DNA of 8,837 bases from Rhodospirillales bacterium (GCA_002727395.1 PBWY01000088.1:1-8837), one strand, 5' to 3'; counted from the first letter of the stretch, positions 1 through 7,182 are shown. Notes: a model not told the origin generated them from the sequence alone. Numbers and translations are program-made.

Positions 1-269
1 AGCGCTATATCAATTTCTGGTCCATCGCCAAGACCGACTTTTTCTCCAATATAGAGCATTGGAGCTTCATCTCGTTCTCCTTCACCGATCACAACAGTGC
101 CCTGAATCGAAAGACTATTTAATGCGGTTCGCATTGCATCAACTGCCACCTGGTCAGCTGCCTTTTCATCCCCTCTGCCCATCTGTCGAGAAGCAGCAAG
201 TGCAGCTGCCTCCGTCACCCTGACTGCTTCTAAAGCTAGATTTCTATCCATCGGAATTGATTCTGGCAT
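1..269 (-). CDS. glpX: Class II fructose-1,6-bisphosphatase GlpX (N-terminal 89 codons; gene continues past left edge)
   Basis: GlpX hydrolyses fructose-1,6-bisphosphate to fructose-6-phosphate in the cytoplasm, a gluconeogenic and sugar-phosphate step that uses divalent metal. The visible 89 residues follow the family closely: an N-terminal helix with RVTEAAALAA, then GRGDEKAAD (about 31-39, with the conserved metal-site Asp34), VDAMR, and GTVVIGEGERDEAPMLYIGE (57-76), which carries acidic metal ligands. The reading stays open to base 1, ending in DIA just before the expected DP-EGT motif, so this is a window-edge truncation and not a broken gene. The ATG at 269 is preceded by a strong Shine-Dalgarno sequence, GAGGAGGG at 278-285, with 8 nt of spacing. 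It lies 64 nt after the hom stop on the same strand, so co-transcription with hom is likely. From memory, hom-glpX adjacency is common in alphaproteobacteria. Confidence 0.95.
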   Translation of the reverse strand, partial: MPESIPMDRNLALEAVRVTEAAALAASRQMGRGDEKAADQVAVDAMRTALNSLSIQGTVVIGEGERDEAPMLYIGEKVGLGDGPEIDIA

Positions 270-333
270 TACTCCGACCCTCCTCAAATTTTTCGGTTAG
301 TAAATAATATTATAAGAAATAGCCTTTTTTACT

Positions 334-1632
334 TTAAAGTAATAACGGTTCTATTCTTATTATCCTTGGCTCCTCCACTACCGTTTCATACTCTGCAAAA
401 CGGTTGATAACTCTTCTTATTGCTCCTTCTTCAACATCATGAGTGGTCATTACCACAGGAACAGATTCATCGGGTGAACGGGTTCTCTGCAGGATACCTT
501 CCATGGATACTTCTCCATCCCTTAAAACACCAGCTACGTCAGCAAAAACTCCTGGCCGATCAAGAACCATCAAACGGATATAATACGATCCGATATGTCG
601 TTCGATCGGAATAACATTACTGATATCAAGTTCCGAAGCTGGCTTGCCAAATGCCGGGGTGATCATTCCACGTGCTAGATCAACCAAATCTGCTACCACG
701 GCCGATGCCGTTGGCCCAGCCCCAGCGCCACGCCCTTCATAAACTGTGGGACCCAGAAAATCACCCTGAACAACAATCGCGTTATAGACCCCCTCAACAT
801 GAGAAACCGGAGAGTCAAACCTAAGCATACAAGGGTGCACACGTTGAACAACTCCATTTTTTGATGACTGGGCAATTCCCAAAAGTTTTATGCGGTATCC
901 AAGCTCGTTTGCAAATTTTATATCTAGAGCCGAAATATGACGGATACCCTCGATATAAGTATCAGAAAAATTCACTTCATAACCAAAAGCGAGGCTAGAT
1001 AGAATAGAGAGCTTATGTGCTGTATCAATCCCATCAACATCAAAACTTGGATCCGCTTCGGCGTAGCCCAATTCCTGTGCTTCAAGCAGTACCTCTTGAA
1101 AATCACGCCCAGTTTCTCTCATGGTAGTAAGAATATAATTACAGGTCCCATTTAAAATACCATACAACCCTGAAATTTTATTCCCGGCCAACCCCTCTTT
1201 GATCGACTTAACGATAGGAATACCACCAGCAACCGCCGCTTCATATGCCAAGCCAAGATCATTATGCTCAGCCTGAAGAGCTAGATCAGTTCCAAATTTT
1301 GCAATGAGTGCCTTGTTAGCAGTCACGACAGATTTTCCTGCTAGAATTGCTGCTTCACAAGAATTCTTGGCAACTCCGCTTTCGCCACCAATAAGTTCAA
1401 CAAAAACATCGCAATCAATTTCACGAGCCATGACCACAGGATCGTCAAACCATTGAAAACCGGTTATATCAATACTGCGATCACGGTTGGGGTTTAGAGC
1501 CGAAACGGCAACAACTTCTATTTCCCTTTCACATTTCCGAGAAATTTCTGATCCATTTTTAAGAAGAAGTTCTATTACACCGGTACCAACGGTACCAAGT
1601 CCAGCTATCGAAATTTTTAATGGTTTTCTCAA
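334..1632 (-). CDS. hom: Homoserine dehydrogenase, 432 aa, TTG start
   Basis: Hom reduces aspartate-4-semialdehyde to homoserine with NAD(P)H (EC 1.1.1.3), the branch point towards threonine and methionine. The order of parts is that of the long, stand-alone form: a Rossmann domain with GLGTVGTG (11-18) and TANKALIA (104-111); the catalytic region with EAAVAGGIPI (131-140), LNGTCNYILT (160-169) and DPSFDVDGIDTAHKL (194-208, holding the expected catalytic Asp203 and Lys207); GRGAGAGPTAS (300-310); and a C-terminal ACT domain (about 348-425, YYIRLMVLDRPGVFADVAGVL onward) that in relatives gives feedback control by amino acids. The length is typical. The start is TTG at 1632: the next in-frame Met is at residue 69, inside the Rossmann domain, so a later start is untenable. 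The TTG overlaps the TGA stop of the upstream aminotransferase (TTGA), which suggests translational coupling. No strong Shine-Dalgarno sequence is visible. Confidence 0.96.
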   Translation of the reverse strand: MRKPLKISIAGLGTVGTGVIELLLKNGSEISRKCEREIEVVAVSALNPNRDRSIDITGFQWFDDPVVMAREIDCDVFVELIGGESGVAKNSCEAAILAGKSVVTANKALIAKFGTDLALQAEHNDLGLAYEAAVAGGIPIVKSIKEGLAGNKISGLYGILNGTCNYILTTMRETGRDFQEVLLEAQELGYAEADPSFDVDGIDTAHKLSILSSLAFGYEVNFSDTYIEGIRHISALDIKFANELGYRIKLLGIAQSSKNGVVQRVHPCMLRFDSPVSHVEGVYNAIVVQGDFLGPTVYEGRGAGAGPTASAVVADLVDLARGMITPAFGKPASELDISNVIPIERHIGSYYIRLMVLDRPGVFADVAGVLRDGEVSMEGILQRTRSPDESVPVVMTTHDVEEGAIRRVINRFAEYETVVEEPRIIRIEPLLL

Positions 1633-2849
1633 TTTTTTTCTGCTTGCTTATGAAAGTCTTCAATTATTATAGAACTTTGCGACAAAAATCTTTTAATATT
1701 ACGTGCAGCTTGCATTATCCGTTGCTCATTTTCTACCAACGCAACCCGCACAAAACCCTCACCATATTCTCCAAATCCGATCCCAGGTGATACAGCCACT
1801 TGTGCTTCCTTGAGAAGCAATTTTGAAAACTCAAGTGAACCCAACTCCCGAAACGGCTCGGGAACCGGCGCCCACGCAAACATTGTAGCGTTGGGTGCCG
1901 AAATTTTCCAACCCGAGCGATGAAAACTTTCGATCAATACATCCCGCCTTTTTTTATAAATGTTTCGATTCTCATCAATACAATTCTGAGGACCATTTAA
2001 CGCCGCCGCTGCCGCTACTTGGATTGGAGTAAAGGCACCATAATCAAGATAAGACTTGATTCTTGCTAACGCACCCACCAATTTTTTATTACCGGTTGCA
2101 AAACCTATTCGCCATCCGGGCATAGAATATGTCTTACTTAATGATGTAAATTCAACGGCGATATCTTTAGCTCCAGGAACTTCCAGAATCGAAGGGGGAG
2201 GTTCTCCATCAAAATAAATTTCTGCATATGCTAAATCAGAGAGGATATAAATCCCATGCTCTTTACAAAATTCAACCACTTCTTTGTAAAAGTTTAGACC
2301 TACAACTTGAGCTGTGGGATTAGATGGAAAATTTAGAACTAGCGCCAGAGGTGGCGGCACACTATGCTTTATCGCCCTTTCAAGGTGTTCACGCAAATCA
2401 ATATTTAGCCCTACAGGTATATGTCTGAGAGCTCCTCCGGCAATGATAAAACCATATGCATGGATGGGATAACTAGGATTAGGAACCAAAACAACGTCCC
2501 CCGGACTAGTAATTGCCATGGCAAGATTGGCAAAGCCCTCTTTTGACCCCAATGTAACAATAGTTTCTGTTTCTGGGTCAATCTCTACGTTAAAGCGCCT
2601 CCCATAATACTCGGAGTTGGCTTTTCTCAGGCCTACAATACCTTTTGACACCGAATAACGGTGAGTTTTAGGGTTCTGAACAGCTTCAACCAATTTTTCG
2701 ACTACATGGGACGGAGAAGAGAGATCTGGATTTCCCATACCGAAATCTATTACATCTTCGCCAGCAGCGCGTGCTGCAGCCTTCATTGAATTTACCTCCG
2801 CGAAAACATACGGAGGTAATCGCCTTACTCTATGAAAATCGTAGTCCAT
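1629..2849 (-). CDS. PLP-dependent class I/II aminotransferase (AlaC / LL-diaminopimelate aminotransferase-like), 406 aa
   Basis: This is a fold-type I PLP aminotransferase acting in the cytoplasm on amino and keto acids. Visible landmarks are the N-terminal HRVRRLPPYVFAEVN and DFGMGNPDL (35-43) stretches, YSVSKGI, NFPSNPTA with Asn177 (PLP ring contact), SDLAY with Asp205 and Tyr208, SLSKTYSMPGWR with the Schiff-base Lys239 and Arg247, and the substrate-carboxylate Arg368 in GFVRVALVE. The RRLPPYVF opening and NPDL motif fit the group annotated variously as alanine transaminase AlaC, aspartate aminotransferase or LL-diaminopimelate aminotransferase in alphaproteobacteria. The exact substrate cannot be read from the sequence, so I give no symbol. 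The ATG at 2849 gives the expected N-terminus; an AGGG about 15 nt upstream is only a poor ribosome site. The stop overlaps the hom start by 4 nt, tying the gene to homoserine synthesis in one transcript. Confidence 0.93.
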   Translation of the reverse strand: MDYDFHRVRRLPPYVFAEVNSMKAAARAAGEDVIDFGMGNPDLSSPSHVVEKLVEAVQNPKTHRYSVSKGIVGLRKANSEYYGRRFNVEIDPETETIVTLGSKEGFANLAMAITSPGDVVLVPNPSYPIHAYGFIIAGGALRHIPVGLNIDLREHLERAIKHSVPPPLALVLNFPSNPTAQVVGLNFYKEVVEFCKEHGIYILSDLAYAEIYFDGEPPPSILEVPGAKDIAVEFTSLSKTYSMPGWRIGFATGNKKLVGALARIKSYLDYGAFTPIQVAAAAALNGPQNCIDENRNIYKKRRDVLIESFHRSGWKISAPNATMFAWAPVPEPFRELGSLEFSKLLLKEAQVAVSPGIGFGEYGEGFVRVALVENEQRIMQAARNIKRFLSQSSIIIEDFHKQAEKN

Positions 2850-2879
2850 GCTACTAAGAGCCCTAATAAGTTAATATTC

Positions 2880-2902
2880 CAACGCGAACTCGTCGTGCGT
2901 TG
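2880..2902 (-). other. Small inverted repeat between the lipoprotein gene and the aminotransferase gene
   Basis: CAACGC and GCGTTG form a 6-bp perfect stem around an 11-nt loop, in the 76-nt gap after the lipoprotein stop and before the aminotransferase start. It is not followed by a T-run on the minus strand, so it is not a classical intrinsic terminator. It could be a weak terminator, an RNA-processing site, or chance. Confidence 0.25.
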
Positions 2903-2925
2903 ACGGTCGGGTTTGTGTATTTGTT

Positions 2926-3954
2926 TTATTTATTTAAAAAGATTTCAACACGCCGATTTCTGGATTCTTCAGACGGCATGACTTCAGAAAACCTAGGTTC
3001 TGAATCCGAAATTGCACTAATCTCTATAGCCGTCGGATTGATACCGAGACGTATCAATTGCTTTCCGACCGCATGCGCACGATCAAAAGAAACGTTGAAA
3101 TTCACTAAGTGATGACGTTTCCAAGACATATCACGAGTTCGACTACTCGCATGTCCAATCACTTGAATTGTACCACCTCGCTTTTTAAACAGGTTCGCAA
3201 TTCTACGAAGAGTCCTTCGAGTTTTAACCGTTAATTTTGATGAGCCTGTATCAAAAAGCACAACGGCGCTCTGTCTGCTGCGTTCCACATTTGAATTTTC
3301 ATGGGCAATCGGTTTAGCCGGAGAAAATTTGTTTGCCACGCCAGACGGAAACCTTATAGCGAATGGATTGGCCTGAACAAATTTATTTTGGGGGGTAATA
3401 GTTAAATAATTTTTGTCAGTGCTAGCCAACACATTTTTTTTCACCTTCACCTTTTTGAAGGAGGATTCTCTTTTTAAGGTTGACCGATTTCGGACATTAG
3501 TTACGCTAGTCGTTTTGTTTTTTAAAATCTTTTTCGGGTTGCTGCCTATTACTCCAAACGAAACCTTTGGCGGAATTGCTAAGGGTTTACGATTAATTAC
3601 CTTAGTTCCCATCAAACTTTTTTGTCGATTAACCACTCGTTCGGTATAACGTGCTGCATCCCGGTCCGATTTTAATGAGTTATGTAGTTTTTTTAATTCA
3701 ACTAAATTTGCACGTGCTGGTCGTTTAGGTACACTCGACAATTTAGGGAAATTTTTATTAGCTATTCTATTTTTAAATTTTTTACCTGTATCATCGTTAC
3801 CACCACCAACCCAATCTTTCGTCCCCTTATACCATTCAACGGGATTGGCCCAATCTGGCATTGAGGAGCAACCAATTAAGAGAAAAGAAACAGAGCATAA
3901 TACAAAAATGCTTTTTCTTAAATTTCGAATAAAAATTTTATTTTTCGAATACAT
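2926..3954 (-). CDS. OmpA-family outer-membrane lipoprotein, 342 aa
   Basis: This is probably an outer-membrane lipoprotein that contacts peptidoglycan. From the ATG at 3954, a basic N-region and hydrophobic stretch lead to the lipobox LLIGC with Cys29. The residue after Cys is Ser, not Asp, which in well-studied bacteria fits outer-membrane sorting. Next come MPDWANPVEWYKG, a lysine- and asparagine-rich low-complexity linker (about 50-225), and a C-terminal OmpA-like domain (about 230-342) with VVLFDTGSSKLT, IQVIGHASSRTRD, NVSFDRAHAVGKQLIRLGI and RNRRVEIFL. The canonical GHTD motif reads GHAS here, so peptidoglycan binding may differ from Pal. A longer reading from GTG 3969 would add five residues, but AAGGG at 3962-3966 sits 7 nt before the ATG and favours the shorter form. 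A candidate promoter lies upstream at 4053-4080. I cannot assign a named gene. Confidence 0.85.
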   Translation of the reverse strand: MYSKNKIFIRNLRKSIFVLCSVSFLLIGCSSMPDWANPVEWYKGTKDWVGGGNDDTGKKFKNRIANKNFPKLSSVPKRPARANLVELKKLHNSLKSDRDAARYTERVVNRQKSLMGTKVINRKPLAIPPKVSFGVIGSNPKKILKNKTTSVTNVRNRSTLKRESSFKKVKVKKNVLASTDKNYLTITPQNKFVQANPFAIRFPSGVANKFSPAKPIAHENSNVERSRQSAVVLFDTGSSKLTVKTRRTLRRIANLFKKRGGTIQVIGHASSRTRDMSWKRHHLVNFNVSFDRAHAVGKQLIRLGINPTAIEISAISDSEPRFSEVMPSEESRNRRVEIFLNK

Positions 3955-3961
3955 TATTTTG

Positions 3962-3966
3962 CCCTT
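3962..3966 (-). promoter_or_regulatory. Shine-Dalgarno sequence deciding the lipoprotein start
   Basis: AAGGG on the minus strand lies 7 nt before the ATG at 3954. It falls inside the extra codons that would follow the upstream in-frame GTG at 3969, so it supports the ATG. Confidence 0.5.
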
Positions 3967-4052
3967 CACCCCAGTCTTTGCACTTCATGAAAACCATAGC
4001 AGCAACCATTTATATTAGTAAGATAACGAATAGAAGACTCATCAACCAGAAA

Positions 4053-4080
4053 TTTATAATATTTTGTTAGCCGGTACCAA
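4053..4080 (-). promoter_or_regulatory. Candidate sigma-70-type promoter of the OmpA-family lipoprotein gene
   Basis: On the minus strand, TTGGTA (4075-4080, 4 of 6 to the -35 consensus) and TATAAA (4053-4058, 5 of 6 to the -10 consensus) are separated by 16 nt in the argC–lipoprotein gap. This predicts a leader of about 90 nt. The composition is AT-rich, so chance matches are possible. Confidence 0.35.
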
Positions 4081-4100
4081 TAACAAGTATTCATTAAAAC

Positions 4101-5051
4101 CTACAATCCGGTATCTTCAGGTAATTTTAACATTAAATTAAGGTTTTGAACGGCCTGTCCTGACGCACCCTTACCCAAATTATCTAATTGAGCGCAAAGC
4201 ACAGCATGGTCACTTCTTTTACTTCCAAAAACAAATAACCGCATATGGTTGGTACCATTCAGTTCTTCAGGATCGAGTAAATCTAAACGTTGATTTTTCT
4301 CCATATCATTTGCAACAGAGACAAACCTTTTATCACTATAGTAATTAGTCAATACCTTTGATATTTCGTCTACACTCGGTTTCAAAGGTAGGTGCGATAA
4401 ATAGAGTGGTATTTGAACGATCATGCCCTGATGAAACCTCCCAACACTTGGAACAAAGAGCGGTCTTATTTCTAGTCCACTGTGCATCATTATTTCGGGT
4501 ACATGTTTATGTTCTAGACCAAACCCATACCCAAAAAACTGGCTGCTTATTGCTGCATCTGTTTTGTAATTTTCCATCCGCGATATAAGTGATTTTCCAC
4601 CGCCGCTATAACCCGAAATCGCGTTTATAGTAATTGGATGATCATTGGGAACCATCCCATTCGAAATCAAGGGACGAAGTAAGGCAATTGCACCAGTAGA
4701 GTAACAGCCGGGATTACTCACCAAAGAGGAATTCGATATGACTTGACTCTGAGCCGAGTCAAGTTCCGGAAATCCATAAACCCAGTCTTCAGAAGTTCGA
4801 TGAGCAGTGGAGGCATCTATTAATCGAACGGCGTTTCCTTTCAATAGGGTTATTGCCTCCATAGCGGCATCATCGGGCAAACACAAAATTGCAATATCCG
4901 ATGCAAGTAGCGCTTCCTTCCGGGCAGATGGACTTTTCCGATCTTTGTCACCCAATTGAATTAAAGAAAGTTCAGAACGGCTTCGGATTTTTGTTTTAAT
5001 TTGAAGACCGGTGGTTCCTTCTTCGCCATCAATAAATATCTGATAATTCAT
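4101..5051 (-). CDS. argC: N-acetyl-gamma-glutamyl-phosphate reductase, type 2, 316 aa
   Basis: ArgC reduces N-acetyl-glutamyl-5-phosphate to N-acetylglutamate-5-semialdehyde with NADPH (EC 1.2.1.38), the third step of arginine synthesis in the cytoplasm. The protein is the short type 2 form: it opens with IFIDGEEGTTG (5-15, the nucleotide-binding loop, with the EGTTG seen in this subfamily), has CLPDDAA (57-63) and IDASTAHR (78-85), and carries the catalytic Cys116 in SNPGCYSTG. It then shows SGYSGGGK (about 145-152), EHKHVPEI, and a C-terminal QLDNLGKGASGQAVQN, where the family-typical NLGKGASGQA is intact. The ATG at 5051 is the obvious start, with only a weak AGGT upstream. A poor promoter match (TTGTCC 5167-5172, TTTATC 5144-5149, 17-nt spacing) lies in the 239-nt gap before it. 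In many alphaproteobacteria argC directly follows rpsI; here an extra gene intervenes. Confidence 0.96.
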   Translation of the reverse strand: MNYQIFIDGEEGTTGLQIKTKIRSRSELSLIQLGDKDRKSPSARKEALLASDIAILCLPDDAAMEAITLLKGNAVRLIDASTAHRTSEDWVYGFPELDSAQSQVISNSSLVSNPGCYSTGAIALLRPLISNGMVPNDHPITINAISGYSGGGKSLISRMENYKTDAAISSQFFGYGFGLEHKHVPEIMMHSGLEIRPLFVPSVGRFHQGMIVQIPLYLSHLPLKPSVDEISKVLTNYYSDKRFVSVANDMEKNQRLDLLDPEELNGTNHMRLFVFGSKRSDHAVLCAQLDNLGKGASGQAVQNLNLMLKLPEDTGL

Positions 5052-5290
5052 GGGGCTTTAACCTGTTCCAAAAAAATGAAAAGCATTAACAAAATTTTGA
5101 TTCTTAATTAACTTTTCATCTCGGACATTAAGATAGCTACTTAGATAAAAAAGTCTCGTATGATCCGGACAATAGGTAAAATTGGTTACAAAAAAAACAA
5201 AGCCTGATTAGAGTTGATAGTGAGGATAAATAATCTGTTACACAAGTAAGTACCCTAAAAGTCCTTTTAATCATTTATAAACAAAAAATA

Positions 5291-5689
5291 TTATTTATTA
5301 AAATAAATTTTCGATGACTCTTTTTTTGCAACGAAATGGATTAATAAACTGAAAATCAGAAAAAACGACCAGACTGCCCATTCCGACTTATCTAGGTTTT
5401 TATTAACTATTAAAATGAAGGATATGAACACTAAATTTTTAAGGAAAACCGATAAAAATATTATTGGCAGTATTGGTTTCCCTCCCAAAATTACATGCTT
5501 CCCAATAAAGTAAGCTAGAGTTAAAAATGCGGCCAGCCTAACAGACTGCCACCTATGATAAGGAACTTCTAGGTTAGGTGCATATCCCACCGGGAAAGTT
5601 ATTGTAATTTCAAATACTGATAGGATTGTAGCTAACAGAAGCCAAAACCCGAGAAGGTATAATATAAAGTTTGTGGTAGTTCTAATCAT
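5291..5689 (-). CDS. Unrecognised small integral membrane protein, 132 aa
   Basis: I do not recognise this protein. It has about four hydrophobic segments that look membrane-spanning, roughly residues 7-28, 51-69, 72-94 and 102-119, joined by short polar loops (for example EVPYHRWQSVR before the second and NKNLDKSEW before the fourth). It ends in a basic tail with KKESSKIYFNK. No catalytic motif, metal site or transporter signature is apparent. The start is ATG at 5689, because GGAG at 5698-5701 has proper 8-nt spacing to it; an in-frame GTG at 5698 overlaps that GGAG and is unlikely. A possible promoter precedes it. It sits alone between rpsI and argC with gaps of about 400 and 239 nt, so it may be a single-gene transcript. 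The consistent hydrophobic pattern and good ribosome site favour a real gene, though a short lineage-specific one. Confidence 0.7.
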   Translation of the reverse strand: MIRTTTNFILYLLGFWLLLATILSVFEITITFPVGYAPNLEVPYHRWQSVRLAAFLTLAYFIGKHVILGGKPILPIIFLSVFLKNLVFISFILIVNKNLDKSEWAVWSFFLIFSLLIHFVAKKESSKIYFNK

Positions 5690-5697
5690 GGTCCACA

Positions 5698-5701
5698 CTC
5701 C
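5698..5701 (-). promoter_or_regulatory. Shine-Dalgarno sequence deciding the membrane-protein start
   Basis: GGAG on the minus strand is spaced 8 nt from the ATG at 5689. It shares a base with the alternative GTG at 5698 and so cannot serve that codon. Confidence 0.5.
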
Positions 5702-5716
5702 AGTTTATAAACATTC

Positions 5717-5745
5717 TCTATGGGTTTTTTAGTTATATTTTTCAA
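5717..5745 (-). promoter_or_regulatory. Weak candidate promoter of the small membrane-protein gene
   Basis: TTGAAA (5740-5745, 5 of 6 to the -35 consensus) and CATAGA (5717-5722, 3 of 6 to the -10 consensus) are 17 nt apart on the minus strand, just upstream of the gene. A 6-bp inverted repeat, GGGTTT (5722-5727) and AAACCC (5744-5749), spans almost the same bases and could be an operator or chance. Confidence 0.22.
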
Positions 5746-6018
5746 ACCCTCTGAATATTACACAATTTTTTTAGGGAAATATAAACAGTTAACCGTGCCC
5801 AATAACGCAATTCTGTTATGCAAAATTTGCATAGCTCAGGATTCGGCTCTAAGGATTTTTTAACTGTGCTAACTAAGCCCTAAAAGAGTATGAACATTAT
5901 GGAAAAGGCTTAATAAACCAAATTAAGTTAGCGCTTAGTAAACTTATATCTCTAAGGCTCTAATTATATCAGTATGTTGCAGACGTTGAAAAAATATGTG
6001 CATCAAACGTGCGTTCAT
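5746..6018. other. Non-coding part of the rpsI to membrane-protein gap, with nested inverted repeats
   Basis: The whole gene-free stretch runs from 5690 to 6089. I see no convincing open frame, tRNA or known RNA in it. Structures that can be seen are a perfect 17-bp inverted repeat with one central base (TATGCAAA and TTTGCATA, 5817-5833). This sits inside a wider pair of 8-bp arms, ACAGTTAA (5785-5792) and TTAACTGT (5860-5867). There is also a 6-bp pair TAAGTT (5924-5929) and AACTTA (5941-5946). The stretch is AT-rich, so some repeats are expected by chance, but the first is long for its size. It could hold a small RNA, an operator, or relic sequence. Confidence 0.4.
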
Positions 6019-6037
6019 AAAAAAAGCATTTCGCTTT
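6019..6037 (-). terminator. Candidate intrinsic terminator after rpsI
   Basis: On the minus strand AAAGC, a 5-nt loop and GCTTT form a short stem that runs into a T-tract (seven T in all, 6019-6025), 53 nt past the rpsI stop. A competing longer pairing of AAGCA with the same TGCTT is possible. The stem is short and weak, but its position at the end of the ribosomal operon fits termination. Confidence 0.42.
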
Positions 6038-6089
6038 AGATAAGTGCTTAATTTTATTGCATAAATTGTAACTAGGTATACTTGATATT

Positions 6090-6590
6090 TTATCGCTTTG
6101 AAAACTGAAAGCTTCGACGCGCCTTGGGTTTACCATATTTTTTACGTTCAACTGTACGCGAATCTCTTGTAAGAAACCCACTTTTCTTCAGGGGACCCCT
6201 TAAATCAGGTTCCTGTAAGGTCAAAGCCTTGGAAATGCCATGCCTCACTGCTCCTGCCTGCCCTGATAGACCGCCACCCTTTACGGTACAAAACACATCA
6301 AACTGGTCTTTTCTATCTATCACCTCAAATGGCTGACGAATAATCATCTGCAGGGTCGGACGACTAAAATATATATTACTCTCTTTACCATTGACAGTTA
6401 TCATGCCTTTTCCTGGTTTAATCCATACTCTTGCAACAGCATCTTTTCGTTTTCCTGTTGCGTAGGAGCGACCCTGATCATCCACTTTTCGTTCGTAAAC
6501 AACTGCAACAATACCCTCCGGTGAGCCAATCGTTACGGCTGTTTCTTCTGGCATTACATCTGCAAGCGTTGCTCCGCTATCATCAGCCAT
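6090..6590 (-). CDS. rpsI: 30S ribosomal protein S9, 166 aa
   Basis: S9 is a 30S head protein whose C-terminal tail reaches towards the P-site tRNA. The core begins with YATGKRKDAVARVWIKPG (43-60), followed by YFSRPTLQ (74-81), GGGLSGQAGAVRHGISKAL (105-123) and the basic tail GKPKARRSFQFSKR, ending in the invariant Lys-Arg. About 42 residues precede the core: this extension is acidic at first (MADDSG, PEE) and makes the protein longer than the roughly 130-residue E. coli form, as is usual in alphaproteobacteria. The ATG at 6590 follows the rplM stop by 2 nt and has AAGGAG at 6600-6605, 9 nt away, within the end of rplM, so the two genes are clearly one operon. Confidence 0.98.
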   Translation of the reverse strand: MADDSGATLADVMPEETAVTIGSPEGIVAVVYERKVDDQGRSYATGKRKDAVARVWIKPGKGMITVNGKESNIYFSRPTLQMIIRQPFEVIDRKDQFDVFCTVKGGGLSGQAGAVRHGISKALTLQEPDLRGPLKKSGFLTRDSRTVERKKYGKPKARRSFQFSKR

Positions 6591-6592
6591 TA

Positions 6593-7069
6593 TTAGACAC
6601 TCCTTTTATTCTTGGGATTCATTGCGGCGACATCCAAATTTTCCGGTGACTGAGCTTCATGAGGATGATTGGAACCGGCGTATATCTTCAACTTTTTAAT
6701 TTGCTTGCGCCCCATGACGGTTTTTGGCAGCATCCGCTCTACTGCTTTTGATATGACTTTCTCCGGTTGACTCCCATCGAGCCACTTATCCGCAGTCCGG
6801 CTTTTGATTCCGCCTGGGTACCCAGTATGCCAATAATAAGTTTTCTCGGACCTCTTCTTCCCAGTTAATAATATTTTTTCTGCATTAATAATTACAATAA
6901 AATCGCCGCAATCGATATTTGGAGTATACATGGGTTTATGTTTGCCCATAAGTCGATTAGCAACTAATGCCGCTAAACGACCCAGTACAACGCCTTGTGC
7001 GTCTATAACAAACCATTTTGGATCAACATCGGTCGGTTTGGCCGAATAAGTTTTCATTGACTGCAACAT
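6593..7069 (-). CDS. rplM: 50S ribosomal protein L13, 158 aa
   Basis: L13 is an early-assembling 50S protein. The family pattern is complete: KWFVIDAQGVVLGRLAALVA (18-37), RLMGKHKPMYTPNIDCGDFI (39-58), VINAEKILLTGKK, YYWHTGYPGGIKSRTA and the signature MLPKTVMGRKQIKKLKIYAG (113-132), followed by HPHEAQ. It is somewhat longer than the 142-residue E. coli protein because of a C-terminal tail. Two starts are possible: ATG 7069, which has AGGA at 7079-7082 spaced 9 nt, and ATG 7057, which gives the common MKTYSAKP opening but has no clear ribosome site. I chose 7069. It is first in the rplM-rpsI operon and lies behind a strong promoter match. Confidence 0.97.
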   Translation of the reverse strand: MLQSMKTYSAKPTDVDPKWFVIDAQGVVLGRLAALVANRLMGKHKPMYTPNIDCGDFIVIINAEKILLTGKKRSEKTYYWHTGYPGGIKSRTADKWLDGSQPEKVISKAVERMLPKTVMGRKQIKKLKIYAGSNHPHEAQSPENLDVAAMNPKNKRSV

Positions 7070-7119
7070 GGCACTTAGTCCTACATTAACTGGTGTTAGT
7101 TCAACTTCAAAGAAGGCGG

Positions 7120-7147
7120 AGTATGCCTAATTAAGTTTGGATGTCAA
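7120..7147 (-). promoter_or_regulatory. Promoter of the rplM-rpsI operon
   Basis: The minus strand has a perfect -35 hexamer TTGACA (7142-7147), a 16-nt spacer and a -10-like CATACT (7120-7125, 4 of 6). The predicted transcript starts near 7113, giving a leader of about 44 nt before the rplM ATG at 7069. This is the best promoter match in the window. Confidence 0.6.
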
Positions 7148-7182
7148 ATACAAATAATGTAATAAATTCAATAAATTAGTAG

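Noticed and set aside
304..313. ATAATATTAT palindrome between hom and glpX
   Set aside because: Pure A/T palindrome in an AT-rich spacer, with no stem strength and no T-run placed as in a terminator.
3413..3649. Hydrophobic plus-strand open frame inside the lipoprotein gene
   Set aside because: It is antisense to the lysine-rich linker; reverse-complemented Lys codons produce Phe and Leu, mimicking a membrane protein.
5090..5099. 10-bp palindrome CAAAATTTTG in the argC leader region
   Set aside because: It is short and almost entirely A/T, so expected by chance in this composition; no matching second copy near argC.
5969..6181. Open frame of 70 codons on the minus strand over the 3' end of rpsI
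   Set aside because: It overlaps rpsI out of frame, has no family resemblance, and its non-overlapping part runs through the candidate terminator.
6124..6649. Plus-strand open frames antisense to rpsI and the end of rplM
   Set aside because: They lie opposite highly conserved ribosomal protein genes and show no protein-like motifs.
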